64,000 bases of DNA from assembly GCF_900187325.1 (NCBI RefSeq), contig NZ_FZMZ01000006.1, positions 1 through 64,000 of the forward strand. The letters run 5' to 3'. Positions 40,793 to 52,356 of the stretch are shown here, piece after piece. The notes beneath the pieces are model-generated. The model was not told where the DNA came from, did not search any database, and was given only the letters and a program-made list of their open reading frames with translations. The stretch is from Virgibacillus ndiopensis (GTDB lineage: Bacteria; Bacillota; Bacilli; Bacillales; Amphibacillaceae). Position 1 is the stretch's first letter; each line of letters opens with the position of its first letter. The position numbers were made by a program, and so were the translations under genes.

Positions 40793-41983
40793 TTACTCAA
40801 TTATTTTTACCTTTACATTCTTTCTACCAAAGCTATAAGCATCCGCTTTTGTTGGTACGTGTACATCAATATGGTTTCCAGAGAATCCGCCTGTGTCTGC
40901 TGCAATTGCATAACCATAGCCTTCCACCCATACTTTTGATCCTAATGGGATAACACTTGGGTCCACTGCAACTACCTTAGCATTCGGATTTGCTTGTAAA
41001 TCAACTCCTGTAGCAGTATGGCCAGAACATCCACCGCAATCTGCTGTAAATGCAGTTGCAGTCATATACAACACTTTGCTATTCGAGTCATTACTACGAG
41101 ATACTTGTTCTACAACTGGCTCAGGTTGTTTTGTTCCAATTGCTACAACACGGTTTTCACTTTCTTCTTTTACCTTTTCACTAATCAATTCACGGCTAAC
41201 TTCCTTACCGTTTTCCATGACTACCTCATATTCCTTAACAACCGTTCCTTTTTTACCTTCATCAAGCACTTTCTCTTTTCCCTTTACTAGTGAAGCATCT
41301 TTTTTAGTCTCTGTTTTAAATGCAACCGTTTCTTCTACAACATCTGTGACCTTTTCAACACGAACAATTTTGACCTTTGTGTCTTTCGTTACTTTTTCAT
41401 CTTTAGCGGGTTTAATTTTATCCAATTCATTTAGTGTAATATTATTTTTATGTATTAGTTCTTTAACAGTACCGCCATTGGCCCAGACTTTTCTTTCATT
41501 TCCACCATCATTGATTGCAACCTTAAATCCCAGGGAAACAGACACCTTTAATCCATCTTTAATTGCATCATCACGTTCTTGTGATACTTCGTCATGCTCT
41601 GAAAAAGAAAGCTTATTATCCGCTAAAAAGTCTCCTACTGTATCAAGTGTCGTGAAGTATTCTTTTTCTTTTCCATCAATTGATACAATAACCTGTTTTG
41701 CTTTTTCGTAATTCAACTTCATACCGTCTTCAATCTTAGCATCTACATTAACCGATAGTGCATCATGCTTCCCAACATCAATACCTAAATCTGCAAGCAG
41801 TTCTCCAACAGTATTTGCGTGTGTCTTTACTGTGCGTTTTTCTCCGTTTTCTGTTAGGTCTACTTCTGCTTTCGTAGCTTCAAATAGTAACAAACTAGAA
41901 AAAACAACAAGTGCCAATACACCAATACTAGAAATAACCAGCTTCTTTTTCGACGCCGGCAATAGCTTTGAAATAATCTTCAT
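40793..41983 (-). CDS. yabE: YabE, secreted cell wall protein with DUF348, G5 and 3D domains
   Basis: 396 residues. A signal or anchor comes first (KKLVISSIGVLALVVFSSLLLF). Three ubiquitin-like DUF348 repeats (about 40-200) and a G5 domain (TETKKDASLVKGKEKVLDEG and on) follow. The 3D domain lies at the C-terminus (TATAFTADCGGCSGHTATG, GFSGNHIDVHVP), resembling Rpf/Sps lytic transglycosylases. It may cut or remodel peptidoglycan; in B. subtilis it belongs to the sigma-X/M regulated wall enzymes. No antisense RNA can be recognised here. Confidence 0.93.
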   Translation of the reverse strand: MKIISKLLPASKKKLVISSIGVLALVVFSSLLLFEATKAEVDLTENGEKRTVKTHANTVGELLADLGIDVGKHDALSVNVDAKIEDGMKLNYEKAKQVIVSIDGKEKEYFTTLDTVGDFLADNKLSFSEHDEVSQERDDAIKDGLKVSVSLGFKVAINDGGNERKVWANGGTVKELIHKNNITLNELDKIKPAKDEKVTKDTKVKIVRVEKVTDVVEETVAFKTETKKDASLVKGKEKVLDEGKKGTVVKEYEVVMENGKEVSRELISEKVKEESENRVVAIGTKQPEPVVEQVSRSNDSNSKVLYMTATAFTADCGGCSGHTATGVDLQANPNAKVVAVDPSVIPLGSKVWVEGYGYAIAADTGGFSGNHIDVHVPTKADAYSFGRKNVKVKIIE

Positions 41984-42161
41984 GCTTCTTGCCTCCTTAT
42001 ATCGTAATCGATTATAGTAACATCCATATGCAAAGTCAAAGTTATTCCGATTACGGTTTGTTTACAAAAAGGTTACATTTAATAAAATATTAGTTATCAC
42101 CTTTCTACTAACAGTGCTATAACCCTTGGTATAATTATATTTAATTGTTTTTGAGTGCATT

Positions 42162-42192
42162 AAAAAAAGAGACCAGTATTAGCACCAGTCTC
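42162..42192 (-). terminator. terminator after tatD
   Basis: GAGACTGGT and ACTGGTCTC pair with two G-U pairs over a 6-nt loop; seven Ts follow on the minus strand. It separates tatD from yabE. Confidence 0.85.
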
Positions 42193-42261
42193 AAAAAGAA
42201 TAACCATTTTCAGCATATTTCATTACATAAAAATTACGACATGTTACATTCTTTTTCACGT

Positions 42262-43032
42262 TTATTTTTTAATATTAAAGAGAGAAAAAGCGTTTTCTGT
42301 TGTGATTTTACTAATTTCATCGAATGACATTTCTCTTAGTTCAGCAATCTTTTCCGCTACCAGTTTTACATATGCAGGCTCGTTGCGTTTACCGCGATTT
42401 GGATGGGGTGCAAGAAATGGTGCATCGGTTTCTACTAATAAACGATCCAATGGCACCTGTTGGGCTACTTCTTTAGGTAGTGGTGCATTTTTAAATGTTA
42501 CAGGTCCCCCAAGTGATATATAAAAATTCATATCTAAACATGTTTGCACATAACGAGCTGAATCGTTGTAACAATGCATAATACCACCAACTTGTTTAGC
42601 ATCTTCCTCCTGCATAATTTCTATAATATCTTCTGTTGCCTCACGATTATGAATAATAATCGGCATGTTCACTTTTTTTGCAAGTCGGATTTGCTTGCGG
42701 AAAACTTCTTTTTGTACCTCTTTTGGTGACTTGTCCCAGTGATAATCAAGCCCCATTTCACCTATTGCCACAACTTTTGGATGGGAAGAAAGCTCCTCGA
42801 TCCACGCTAATTCTGCATCGGTCATATCAATCGCATCAACAGGATGCCAGCCAACAGCAGCATAAATCGTTTCATTTTGTTCAGCAATTTCAATCGCTAG
42901 TGGAATGGTTTCTCGGTCAAATCCGACAACAACCATATATTTTATGCCTGTATCAAATGCACGCTTTATTACTTCATTACGATCTTCGGTAAATTGTGTT
43001 GCGTTTAAGTGTACGTGAGTATCGAATAGCAT
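42262..43032 (-). CDS. tatD: TatD-family metal-dependent DNase
   Basis: About 256 residues. Metal-binding residues occur in FDTHVHLNA, IGEMGLDYHWD, IIHNREAT, GIMHCYN and VETDAPFLAP. TatD enzymes are 3'-5' DNases. I used ATG 43032 (MLFDTH, as in B. subtilis YabD); another ATG directly precedes it. It lies downstream of metS. Confidence 0.95.
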   Translation of the reverse strand: MLFDTHVHLNATQFTEDRNEVIKRAFDTGIKYMVVVGFDRETIPLAIEIAEQNETIYAAVGWHPVDAIDMTDAELAWIEELSSHPKVVAIGEMGLDYHWDKSPKEVQKEVFRKQIRLAKKVNMPIIIHNREATEDIIEIMQEEDAKQVGGIMHCYNDSARYVQTCLDMNFYISLGGPVTFKNAPLPKEVAQQVPLDRLLVETDAPFLAPHPNRGKRNEPAYVKLVAEKIAELREMSFDEISKITTENAFSLFNIKK

Positions 43033-43159
43033 CATATTACTCCTTTATTTTTGTAAGTAGTCAATTATAGCAGCTGCTTTAACCTTTTCACAATTTGACA
43101 CTAGAGATCAGATGACAGAAAAACTAACCTCCATAACTATTATTTATTAAGGCAAAAGT

Positions 43160-43329
43160 TTGTTGTTATTACACAAAAAACATAGAATGTAACGTAAATT
43201 TTTGATTGGGCTACCGTTCCGGAAATACACTGCGCTTTCCGCGGGCAACGCTTCAGCCTCCTCGGAAGGACCCCACTTCCTGTGGGGTCTTCAGCTGTTG
43301 CTTTCCCGCAGGAGTCTCCGTGTATTTCC
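43160..43329. repeat. palindromic MITE-like repeat, copy 3 (A module)
   Basis: The left arm begins TTGTTGTTATTACAC and matches the right arm of copy 2, inverted. The core runs from GGAAATACAC (43221) to GTGTATTTCC (43329) and includes GCGGGCAACGCTTCAGCCTC. Together with the next entry it fills the 600-bp gap between tatD and metS. Its open reading frame is not a gene. Confidence 0.82.
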
Positions 43330-43381
43330 TCCACTTTTGTTGTGCCTTTTTAATTCTAATTTATTTTTAAGAACCTAGAAA

Positions 43382-43411
43382 AGCAAGTAAATATATTAAT
43401 ATTTACTTGCT
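43382..43411. repeat. perfect 13-bp-stem hairpin inside the composite repeat
   Basis: AGCAAGTAAATAT, four bases, ATATTTACTTGCT. It lies between the A and B modules and ends two bases before the B module. It has no T tract, so it is not an ordinary terminator. Confidence 0.75.
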
Positions 43412-43413
43412 AG

Positions 43414-43556
43414 CAGCCCGTATACACGGAGACTCCTGGGGGAGATGAGGCTCATCAGCCGACCTAAGGATCGCGAAGTGTATACGGGCTGCGGTATCCA
43501 GGGACAATAATATTTAGACACATTTTGCCTGAAACTACGAAGCTAAAAAGCAACAA
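43414..43556. repeat. palindromic MITE-like repeat, copy 4 (B module)
   Basis: The core (43414-43491) has perfect 14-bp terminal inverted repeats, CAGCCCGTATACAC and GTGTATACGGGCTG. Its right flank up to TAAAAAGCAACAA (43556) matches the left arm of copy 2. Read with copy 3, the composite spans 43160-43556 and has the same outer ends as the 235-bp copy 2. Confidence 0.82.
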
Positions 43557-43563
43557 GGTTTAC

Positions 43564-43592
43564 GAAAAAAGCCTTTTATTATAACAAAAGGC
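43564..43592 (-). terminator. terminator after metS
   Basis: GCCTTTT and AAAAGGC arms with an 8-nt loop, followed by six Ts. A second weak hairpin (AAACACCTAA/TTAGGGGTTT) lies between it and the stop codon. Confidence 0.85.
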
Positions 43593-43629
43593 AAACCCCT
43601 AAAAATTAGGTGTTTGACCTTTTACAATT

Positions 43630-45624
<1,995 letters not shown>

Positions 45625-45866
45625 CTATTTCTATTGTAGCGATTTTAACACAATATTTCCATTGCCGTGTGAATGGTAACTTGATTTTCTCAATAAATTC
45701 TTTAAAAATATTTTTGTCGATTCATGTTGATATAAAATATAGGAATACTTTTTATTATTAACCATTATTTCCCACATGAAACATTAATCATTACTGACCT
45801 TAGCGTAAAGAAAATAATAAGCTGATAAAATTTTCTCATTTATTTTTATTTTTAGCTAAAAAAATA

Positions 45867-45926
45867 TTGACACTTATGGTAAAGGTTGGTACTATATTGC
45901 ATAGAAACATGTCGAAACTTGACGAA
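45867..45926 (+). promoter_or_regulatory. abrB promoter with two Spo0A boxes
   Basis: TTGACA (45867-45872), 17 bp, TACTAT (45890-45895). Just downstream are TGTCGAA (45910-45916) and TGACGAA (45920-45926), 10 bp apart. This matches the tandem 0A sites through which Spo0A~P represses abrB in B. subtilis. The rest of the 45589-45866 gap is AT-rich and shows no gene; TTTTTGTCGAT near 45715 could be another weak 0A box. Confidence 0.85.
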
Positions 45927-45959
45927 AATCTTTTTTACCTACGAGGGGAGAATAAAATA

Positions 45960-46238
45960 ATGAAGTCTACTGGGATTGTTAGAAAGGTTGACGAACTCGG
46001 ACGTGTCGTAATTCCAATTGAACTACGTCGTACTCTTGATATTCATGAAAAAGACTCACTAGAGATTTATGTTGATAACGATAAAATTGTTTTGAAAAAA
46101 TACACACCAAATATGACATGTCATATTACTGGAGAAACTTCAGACGAAAACTTTTCTCTTGCAAACGGTAAATTAGTACTTAGCCCCGAGGGAGCAAAAG
46201 AAATAATCGAAGAAATTCAATCTAGATTAAACAAGTGA
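45960..46238 (+). CDS. abrB: transition-state regulator AbrB
   Basis: 92 residues. The swapped-hairpin DNA-binding domain is KSTGIVRKVDELGRVVIPIE followed by LRRTLDIHEKDSLEIYVD. The short C-terminal half multimerises (ETSDENFSLANGKLVLSPEG). It represses post-exponential genes until Spo0A shuts it off. I used ATG 45960, nine bases after GGGGAG; the longer frame starts inside the promoter. It is one of the few plus-strand genes here, divergent from metG. Confidence 0.96.
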   Translation: MKSTGIVRKVDELGRVVIPIELRRTLDIHEKDSLEIYVDNDKIVLKKYTPNMTCHITGETSDENFSLANGKLVLSPEGAKEIIEEIQSRLNK

Positions 46239-46265
46239 TTTTCAAAAGAAAATATTTATGTGCCA

Positions 46266-46306
46266 AGAGTGGCTGACGCTTTTTACGAACGTCGGCCACT
46301 TTTTAA
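46266..46306. terminator. terminator shared by abrB and rsmI
   Basis: AGTGGCTGAC pairs with GTCGGCCACT across 13 nt and is followed by TTTTT on the plus strand; it slightly overlaps the end of rsmI. The two genes converge here. Confidence 0.8.
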
Positions 46307-47178
46307 TTTTCTATATGATAGGTTTGATATACTTCACGTTTTGGCATTTTTCGATCCTGCGCAACGCTCTTAATCGCGTCTTTACTACTCATATTCTCTT
46401 GTTCCATATAATGTGTTACATGATCGATTACCGATAAATGACTCCACCAAAGCATATCGGCACTTTCTTCACTTTCGTTACTTCCTTCAACTACAAGGCA
46501 AAACTCACCTTTTAATTCGTTCTCCTCTATCCACATGATAATTTCACTTGCTGTTCCTCGAACGTATTCCTCGTATCGTTTTGTCAATTCTCTAGCAATA
46601 GCTAACTTACGATTTCCTAGCTGCTCATGTATCGCTAAAATAGTCTCCTTTACCCGAAAAGGGGATTCGTAAAACAGTAAACTAGCTTTATATGACCCTA
46701 CTCGTTCTAATTCAGCCAGCTTATCCTTCTTTTTTCTTGGTAAAAATCCATAAAACAAAAATTCAGTTGATGGTAATCCTGAGCCGACCAATGCACATAA
46801 TGCAGCATTCGCACCTGGTAATACAACAACAGGTACATCCGCTTCAACTGCTGTTTTTATCAGTTCATAACCAGGATCAGATATCCCTGGCATACCAGCA
46901 TCACTAACAATAGCAATTGATTCTGCATTTTCTAAACGCGTCAGTAGCTGCTGTTCTCTCACTTCTTTGTTGTGCTCATGATAGCTAATTAACGGTGTAT
47001 TGATTTCAAAGTGATTAAGTAGCTTTTTCGTATTCCGTGTATCCTCTGCCGCAATTACAGCAACTGTATGTAACGTATTCAGCGCTCTGTACGTGATATC
47101 TTCTAAATTACCGATTGGGGTGGGAACAACATATATTGTTCCATTCGCATGTTGCTCAAAGCTCTTTTGAATGTTCAT
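46303..47178 (-). CDS. rsmI: 16S rRNA (cytidine1402-2'-O) methyltransferase
   Basis: 291 residues. Signatures: YVVPTPIGNLEDITYRAL, EDTRNTKKLLNHF, SDAGMPGISDPGYEL and LPGANAALCALVGSGL. It methylates the 2'-O of C1402 in the decoding site. It overlaps yazA by 23 bp. Called yabC in Bacillus. Confidence 0.96.
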   Translation of the reverse strand: MNIQKSFEQHANGTIYVVPTPIGNLEDITYRALNTLHTVAVIAAEDTRNTKKLLNHFEINTPLISYHEHNKEVREQQLLTRLENAESIAIVSDAGMPGISDPGYELIKTAVEADVPVVVLPGANAALCALVGSGLPSTEFLFYGFLPRKKKDKLAELERVGSYKASLLFYESPFRVKETILAIHEQLGNRKLAIARELTKRYEEYVRGTASEIIMWIEENELKGEFCLVVEGSNESEESADMLWWSHLSVIDHVTHYMEQENMSSKDAIKSVAQDRKMPKREVYQTYHIEN

Positions 47179-47449
47179 TCCGTTTCACTTCTTCCTTATT
47201 CAGCCGTATCATTTGATCTTTTTGACTCCTAGAAAGCTGTTTAATCGCATACTCGTGCTGCATTGCCTCTTCTTTTGTTACAAATGCTTTAACAAATTCA
47301 ACTTCAAATGGGCCTCTTCCTCTTGTATACTTTGCCCCTTTGCCTTCTTCATGCATACGCAGTCTTCTGGCTAAATCATTTGTATATCCAGTATACAACG
47401 TATTGTCTTTGCATTTTAAAATATAAACAACATGTTCTTTATCTGCCAT
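47156..47449 (-). CDS. yazA: GIY-YIG domain protein YazA
   Basis: About 97 residues. The GIY-YIG core is [33 protein letters not shown], of which the YIL...YTGYT pairs are diagnostic, with [10 protein letters not shown]. Nuclease activity is expected by family but not shown. I used ATG 47449 (MADKEHVVY), preceded by AAAGGA; it overlaps the end of yabB. Confidence 0.92.
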   Translation of the reverse strand: MADKEHVVYILKCKDNTLYTGYTNDLARRLRMHEEGKGAKYTRGRGPFEVEFVKAFVTKEEAMQHEYAIKQLSRSQKDQMIRLNKEEVKRNEHSKEL

Positions 47450-48182
47450 AAATAATATCCTTTGCTTCTTTTGTATACGTATTATCATGATTATAAATAT
47501 ACAATGGCGGTAAGATGGTCAAATCCGCATTTCCATCTCTAATTCCTTCAACAAGCAACATATTGGCATCCCTTCCTGTTTTCGGATAAACCAATTGCAT
47601 CCGTTTTGGTTCAAGCTTATACTTCCGGAACAAAGAAATAATATCCACTAGTCTACCTGGTCTATGAACCATAGCGACTTTCCCGCCAGGTCTCACATAT
47701 AGTTTACATGCCCGTACTACATCTTCTAACGTACAGAATACCTCATGTCTAGCAATCGTTAAATAGTCGTTTTTGTTAAGTTCCGTTTTTTGCGGTGTAC
47801 GAAAATATGGAGGGTTACATGTGACCACATCAAAGTGGCTTTGCGCCAATTTTGGCTGCATTTCCTTTAAATCACCATGTATCATGTTGATTTGCTTTTC
47901 TAACTCATTTAATTGTACGTTTCTTTCCGCCATATCAAATAATCGCTTTTGAATTTCCACACCAGTAATATAGGCGTTAGTCCTTCTTGATAATAATAAT
48001 GGGATAACACCATTGCCCGAGCACAAATCTAAGATAGTTCCTTTTTTTATTGGAACATAAGCAAAGTGTGCAAGTAATACGGCATCAAGAGAAAATGAAA
48101 AGGCAGACGGACTTTGAATAATCTGCATCGTTTCGTTTGCTAATAAATAATCAAGACGTTCATCATCAAATAATTGTACCAT
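47439..48182 (-). CDS. yabB: tRNA1(Val) (adenine37-N6)-methyltransferase-type enzyme (YabB)
   Basis: 247 residues. The SAM-binding core is [17 protein letters not shown], and VVTCNPPYF is the catalytic NPPY motif for N6-adenine methylation. It begins [27 protein letters not shown]. The target base is inferred from the TrmN6 family. A terminator lies upstream. Confidence 0.9.
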   Translation of the reverse strand: MVQLFDDERLDYLLANETMQIIQSPSAFSFSLDAVLLAHFAYVPIKKGTILDLCSGNGVIPLLLSRRTNAYITGVEIQKRLFDMAERNVQLNELEKQINMIHGDLKEMQPKLAQSHFDVVTCNPPYFRTPQKTELNKNDYLTIARHEVFCTLEDVVRACKLYVRPGGKVAMVHRPGRLVDIISLFRKYKLEPKRMQLVYPKTGRDANMLLVEGIRDGNADLTILPPLYIYNHDNTYTKEAKDIIYGR

Positions 48183-48202
48183 GTTATATTCCTTTCCTAT
48201 GT

Positions 48203-48255
48203 AAAAATAAAAAGCTGTCTCGCTTTGTCTTGAAAGAAGACCAGGAGACAGCTTT
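48203..48255 (-). terminator. terminator after yabA
   Basis: AAAGCTGTCTC and GAGACAGCTTT enclose an inner GTCTT/AAGAC stem and are followed by TTATTTTT. Confidence 0.88.
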
Positions 48256-48267
48256 ATAAGTACTACC

Positions 48268-48621
48268 TTATTTCGTTTTATTTAAGAAATCAAGACAGAA
48301 TATACAATCTTCATTTTGTCTCGGACTACCGAATTCAAGATTGCAAATATGAAAACCTTCTTCATAGAGTCTTGCTAAGTTATCATACCCTTCACCAGGT
48401 ACTCCTTTTGACAGGTGTTCCTGATTGCCTGATTCATCAATTTGTTCATTACTACTATTAAGGCGATTACGTAAATGATGATTTTCCATGGCAAGACGAT
48501 GATTCTCCTCTAATAGATCGCCTAACTCTCCTTTTAAATCACCAAGTCGTTCGTATAGCTCGCCAATTTGTGTTTCCATATCTGATACTTGGTCAAAAAT
48601 ATGTCGTTTACTCTTATTCAC
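48268..48621 (-). CDS. yabA: replication initiation control protein YabA
   Basis: 117 residues. An N-terminal leucine-zipper coiled coil ([20 protein letters not shown]) is followed by a C-terminal zinc site of H91, C93, C106 and C109 (FHICNLE, CIFC). It binds DnaA and DnaN to prevent re-initiation. The start is GTG 48621. It follows ricT, as in B. subtilis. Confidence 0.95.
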   Translation of the reverse strand: MNKSKRHIFDQVSDMETQIGELYERLGDLKGELGDLLEENHRLAMENHHLRNRLNSSNEQIDESGNQEHLSKGVPGEGYDNLARLYEEGFHICNLEFGSPRQNEDCIFCLDFLNKTK

Positions 48622-48637
48622 GCCTCAATACACCCCA

Positions 48638-49465
48638 CTATTCTGTGGCTTGCGCTGTAATAATTCCTTCATCGATTAGTTCATCTAATGTATATTCGAT
48701 TACCCGTTCTTTTTCTGGTATTTCGATATGGATGATCCTCTCGAGGATGTTTAGACCGACCACTTTTCCATTACCAAATGGTGTTTTAATAGCTTCCCCT
48801 ATATCAGGTAATACACGTTTCGCTGTTTCATAATCATCGTTTTCATATTTTAAACAGCACATTAAACGGCCACATAAACCAGAAATCTTTGCTGGATTAA
48901 GAGAAAGGTTTTGATCTTTTGCCATTTTAATAGACACCGGTTCAAAATCCCCCAAAAATGTTGAACAGCAAAGCATTCGACCACATGGACCGATTCCGCC
49001 TAGCATTTTTGCCTCATCGCGGACACCAATTTGTCTAAGCTCGATACGTGTTTTAAATAAAGCCGCTAAATCCTTAACCAAATTACGGAAGTCTACGCGA
49101 CCGTCTGCTGTGAAATAAAAAATTATTTTATTTCGATCAAATGTATATTCGACATCCACTAGATTCATATCCAGGTTATGTTCAATAATCTTTTCCGAAC
49201 AAGTTTGAAAGGCTTCCTCTCCCCGTTCCTGGTTTTCAGAAACAGTCAGTTTATCCTTATCATCTGCCATCCGTATGACTTTCTTTAGTGGAAGCACGAC
49301 ATCTTCCTCGTCAACCTGTTTACTAGCAATGACAACCTTTCCAAACTCTATGCCACGTATTGTCTCTACAATTACATAGCTGTCTATAACAACGTCGTGA
49401 TCGCCTGGATCAAAATAATATATTTTACCCGCCTTTTTAAAGCGAACACCAATCACTTCAACCAA
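48638..49465 (-). CDS. ricT: RicT (YaaT), PSP1-domain regulator
   Basis: 275 residues. The diagnostic cysteine clusters are CGRMLCC and CGRLMCC, which bind an iron-sulfur cluster in the Ric (YlbF-YmcA-YaaT) complex. That complex acts on RNase Y and on phosphorelay flow to Spo0A. The start is TTG 49465, after GAGGTG. It lies 5 bp past holB. Confidence 0.95.
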   Translation of the reverse strand: MVEVIGVRFKKAGKIYYFDPGDHDVVIDSYVIVETIRGIEFGKVVIASKQVDEEDVVLPLKKVIRMADDKDKLTVSENQERGEEAFQTCSEKIIEHNLDMNLVDVEYTFDRNKIIFYFTADGRVDFRNLVKDLAALFKTRIELRQIGVRDEAKMLGGIGPCGRMLCCSTFLGDFEPVSIKMAKDQNLSLNPAKISGLCGRLMCCLKYENDDYETAKRVLPDIGEAIKTPFGNGKVVGLNILERIIHIEIPEKERVIEYTLDELIDEGIITAQATE

Positions 49466-49470
49466 TTATA

Positions 49471-50460
49471 TCACCTCTGTATTTGAAGTGTAAGTTGCTC
49501 CATCACTAATGTTGGATGAACATTTTGCTTCAATTTTCGTTTTGCCTGCAAAATTGCATGTAAGATAGATAATAGTTTTTCCTGAGAAAAAACCATACTT
49601 GCTCTTTCTAGTTTTTCATTATCACTAGTAAAAACAATCATTGCGGTTTCATTGCCCAAATGATAATAGAGAATATCCTTAAAAGCTAAAAGCAATAAAT
49701 CAAAACCTTGTTCTAGCTGTTGTCTCTCCTTAAAATGAGATAACCAACTATTATGAATAAACAAGAAAGCATCAGCAGGCTTTGTTGAGAACATTTCTAT
49801 TAATTGTACCATTAATTTTCTAGCTTGCGCAAACCACTCATCCTCGTTCCAACTAGTTGCTTCATTAAAGTTATTCGTTAAAGCACTTAAAATTCGTGCA
49901 CTTCCTTCTGATACACCAGATTCAATCAATTGCTGTCTAAAAAGTTCGGCATTTAATGGTTGTAAGTCAATGATTTGGCAGCGCGAGCGGATGGTTGAAA
50001 TAATCGATTGGCCATTTTCTGTAAGCATAATTGCGGTAGTTTCTTTACTTGGTTCTTCTAAAAATTTTAAGATGCGATTTGCGGCATTTGTCGTTAGTGC
50101 ATCAGCATCTTTAATAATATAAACCTTTCTATTTGATTCAAGGCCAGAATAGGAAAACTCTTTTTGTAATTGATCAATTTGTTCTTTTTTAATAGATAAA
50201 CCATCTGGTTCAATCCAATGAACATCAGGATGATTACCAGATGCAATCCGTTTACATGCATTACATTGCTGACATGGTTCAACACCTTTTTTATCCTCAC
50301 AGAACAGATCTTTTGCAAGTAACAAGGCAATCTCTTCTTTTCCCGTTCCACGTTCTCCTTGAATTAAATAGGCATGGGATATACGATTTTTCGTTATGCT
50401 GTTGGTAATTATTCTGCTCGCCAATGGCTGGACCTCAGCTACCTCTGACCATGTTTTCAT
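49471..50460 (-). CDS. holB: DNA polymerase III delta' subunit
   Basis: 329 residues of a clamp loader. It has a Walker A-like loop (GERGTGKEEIALLLAK), a zinc knuckle (CQQCNACKRI) and the IKFLEEPSKETTAIMLTEN-type core (here RILKFLEEPSKE). It teams with DnaX and HolA to load the sliding clamp. A few bp from yaaR. Confidence 0.95.
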   Translation of the reverse strand: MKTWSEVAEVQPLASRIITNSITKNRISHAYLIQGERGTGKEEIALLLAKDLFCEDKKGVEPCQQCNACKRIASGNHPDVHWIEPDGLSIKKEQIDQLQKEFSYSGLESNRKVYIIKDADALTTNAANRILKFLEEPSKETTAIMLTENGQSIISTIRSRCQIIDLQPLNAELFRQQLIESGVSEGSARILSALTNNFNEATSWNEDEWFAQARKLMVQLIEMFSTKPADAFLFIHNSWLSHFKERQQLEQGFDLLLLAFKDILYYHLGNETAMIVFTSDNEKLERASMVFSQEKLLSILHAILQAKRKLKQNVHPTLVMEQLTLQIQR

Positions 50461-50479
50461 CGTTTCCCATCCTCATAGT

Positions 50480-50917
50480 TTAAGTATATAAATTTATTAA
50501 CAACCCTTTGATTTCACCTATAAGCCCAAGTAAATCAACGGTTTTCTTTTCTTGATTCATAATTTCTTCGGTTAATTCGACAAGCTTTTCATCCACTTCT
50601 TTTACAATGGCTAATTTACGGTTTTGTCCATCTAAGCTAAATCCATACGATTTCTGTAAATCAAGTCCATTATAAACCGTTTCTTTTAAAAAGCCTTTAA
50701 CCATGCGTTTAAACTTGACCAAATCGCGAAATGAGCGAAATCGTGCAAGTTTATCACCCTGCATGGTAATGTCCTTCATTAATTGCTGAAGCTCTTGCTG
50801 CTTTAGCTTTTGTGTTTGGGACTGAACCATTCCGTCAAACGTCTGCTGACCTGCAGCTGTCCGAACATTTTTTGTTGTCGATTCTATTTGTGAACGCATT
50901 TCCTGACTTATTTTCAT
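50480..50917 (-). CDS. yaaR: YaaR, DUF327 family protein
   Basis: 145 residues, largely helical and coiled coil (TQKLKQQELQQLMKDITMQG, LAIVKEVDEKLVELTEEIMNQ). The C-terminal LIGEIKGLLINLYT is typical. No enzymatic motif is visible; the function is unknown. AGGAGGG precedes ATG 50917. It sits between holB and darA, but the palindromic repeats at 51038-51290 lie between it and darA. Confidence 0.88.
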   Translation of the reverse strand: MKISQEMRSQIESTTKNVRTAAGQQTFDGMVQSQTQKLKQQELQQLMKDITMQGDKLARFRSFRDLVKFKRMVKGFLKETVYNGLDLQKSYGFSLDGQNRKLAIVKEVDEKLVELTEEIMNQEKKTVDLLGLIGEIKGLLINLYT

Positions 50918-51037
50918 AGGAACAGTCCCTCCTTAGAATATGCTATATCCAGCTTCGTTTTAAAATTAGGCTTGGATCGTTGCTTTTTCAAATGCTAAAT
51001 TGAAAAAAACTCCGACTTAACCCACAGCCACCGCTAC

Positions 51038-51185
51038 GGAAATACACTACGCTTTCCGTGGGCTCGAGATGAGCCTCCTCGTGAGAAACCCACTCACTGC
51101 GGAATCTCATCGTCTTCGCTTTCCCACAGGAGTCTCCGTGTATTTCCTTCGCTGATATTGTACTTGCTTTATAATCCCATTTCAT
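51038..51185. repeat. palindromic MITE-like repeat, copy 5 (A module)
   Basis: The core from GGAAATACAC (51038) to GTGTATTTCC (51147) is followed by a flank (TTGCTTTATAATCCCATTTC) shared with copy 1 near 5.72 kb. It fills most of the 456-bp gap between yaaR and darA. The frame across it is a repeat artefact. Confidence 0.82.
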
Positions 51186-51221
51186 TTATAAGAAATAGAA
51201 AAGCATATATTTTCCTACAAT

Positions 51222-51290
51222 CAGCCCGTATACACGTAGACTCCTAGGGGATAAGAGACCTCGGTGAGATCCCGGAGTGTGTACGGGCTG
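51222..51290. repeat. palindromic MITE-like repeat, copy 6 (B module)
   Basis: 69 bp with ends CAGCCCGTATACAC and GTGTGTACGGGCTG (one mismatch in 14). It lies 75 bp after the A module, in the same order and orientation as copies 3 and 4. Confidence 0.8.
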
Positions 51291-51373
51291 CGGGGCAGAA
51301 AGCAATAAAAAATGCTAAATTACTACAGCACTTATGTCGCCATTTCTATAAATAGCAACAAAAGAACCTACAT

Positions 51374-52352
<979 letters not shown>

Positions 52353-52356
<4 letters not shown>

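Noticed and set aside
41076-41711. A 211-residue antisense frame opposite yabE
   Set aside because: Low-complexity Ser/Phe/Thr composition is the mirror of the Lys/Glu-rich YabE; there is no promoter that I can identify for the known yabE antisense RNA.
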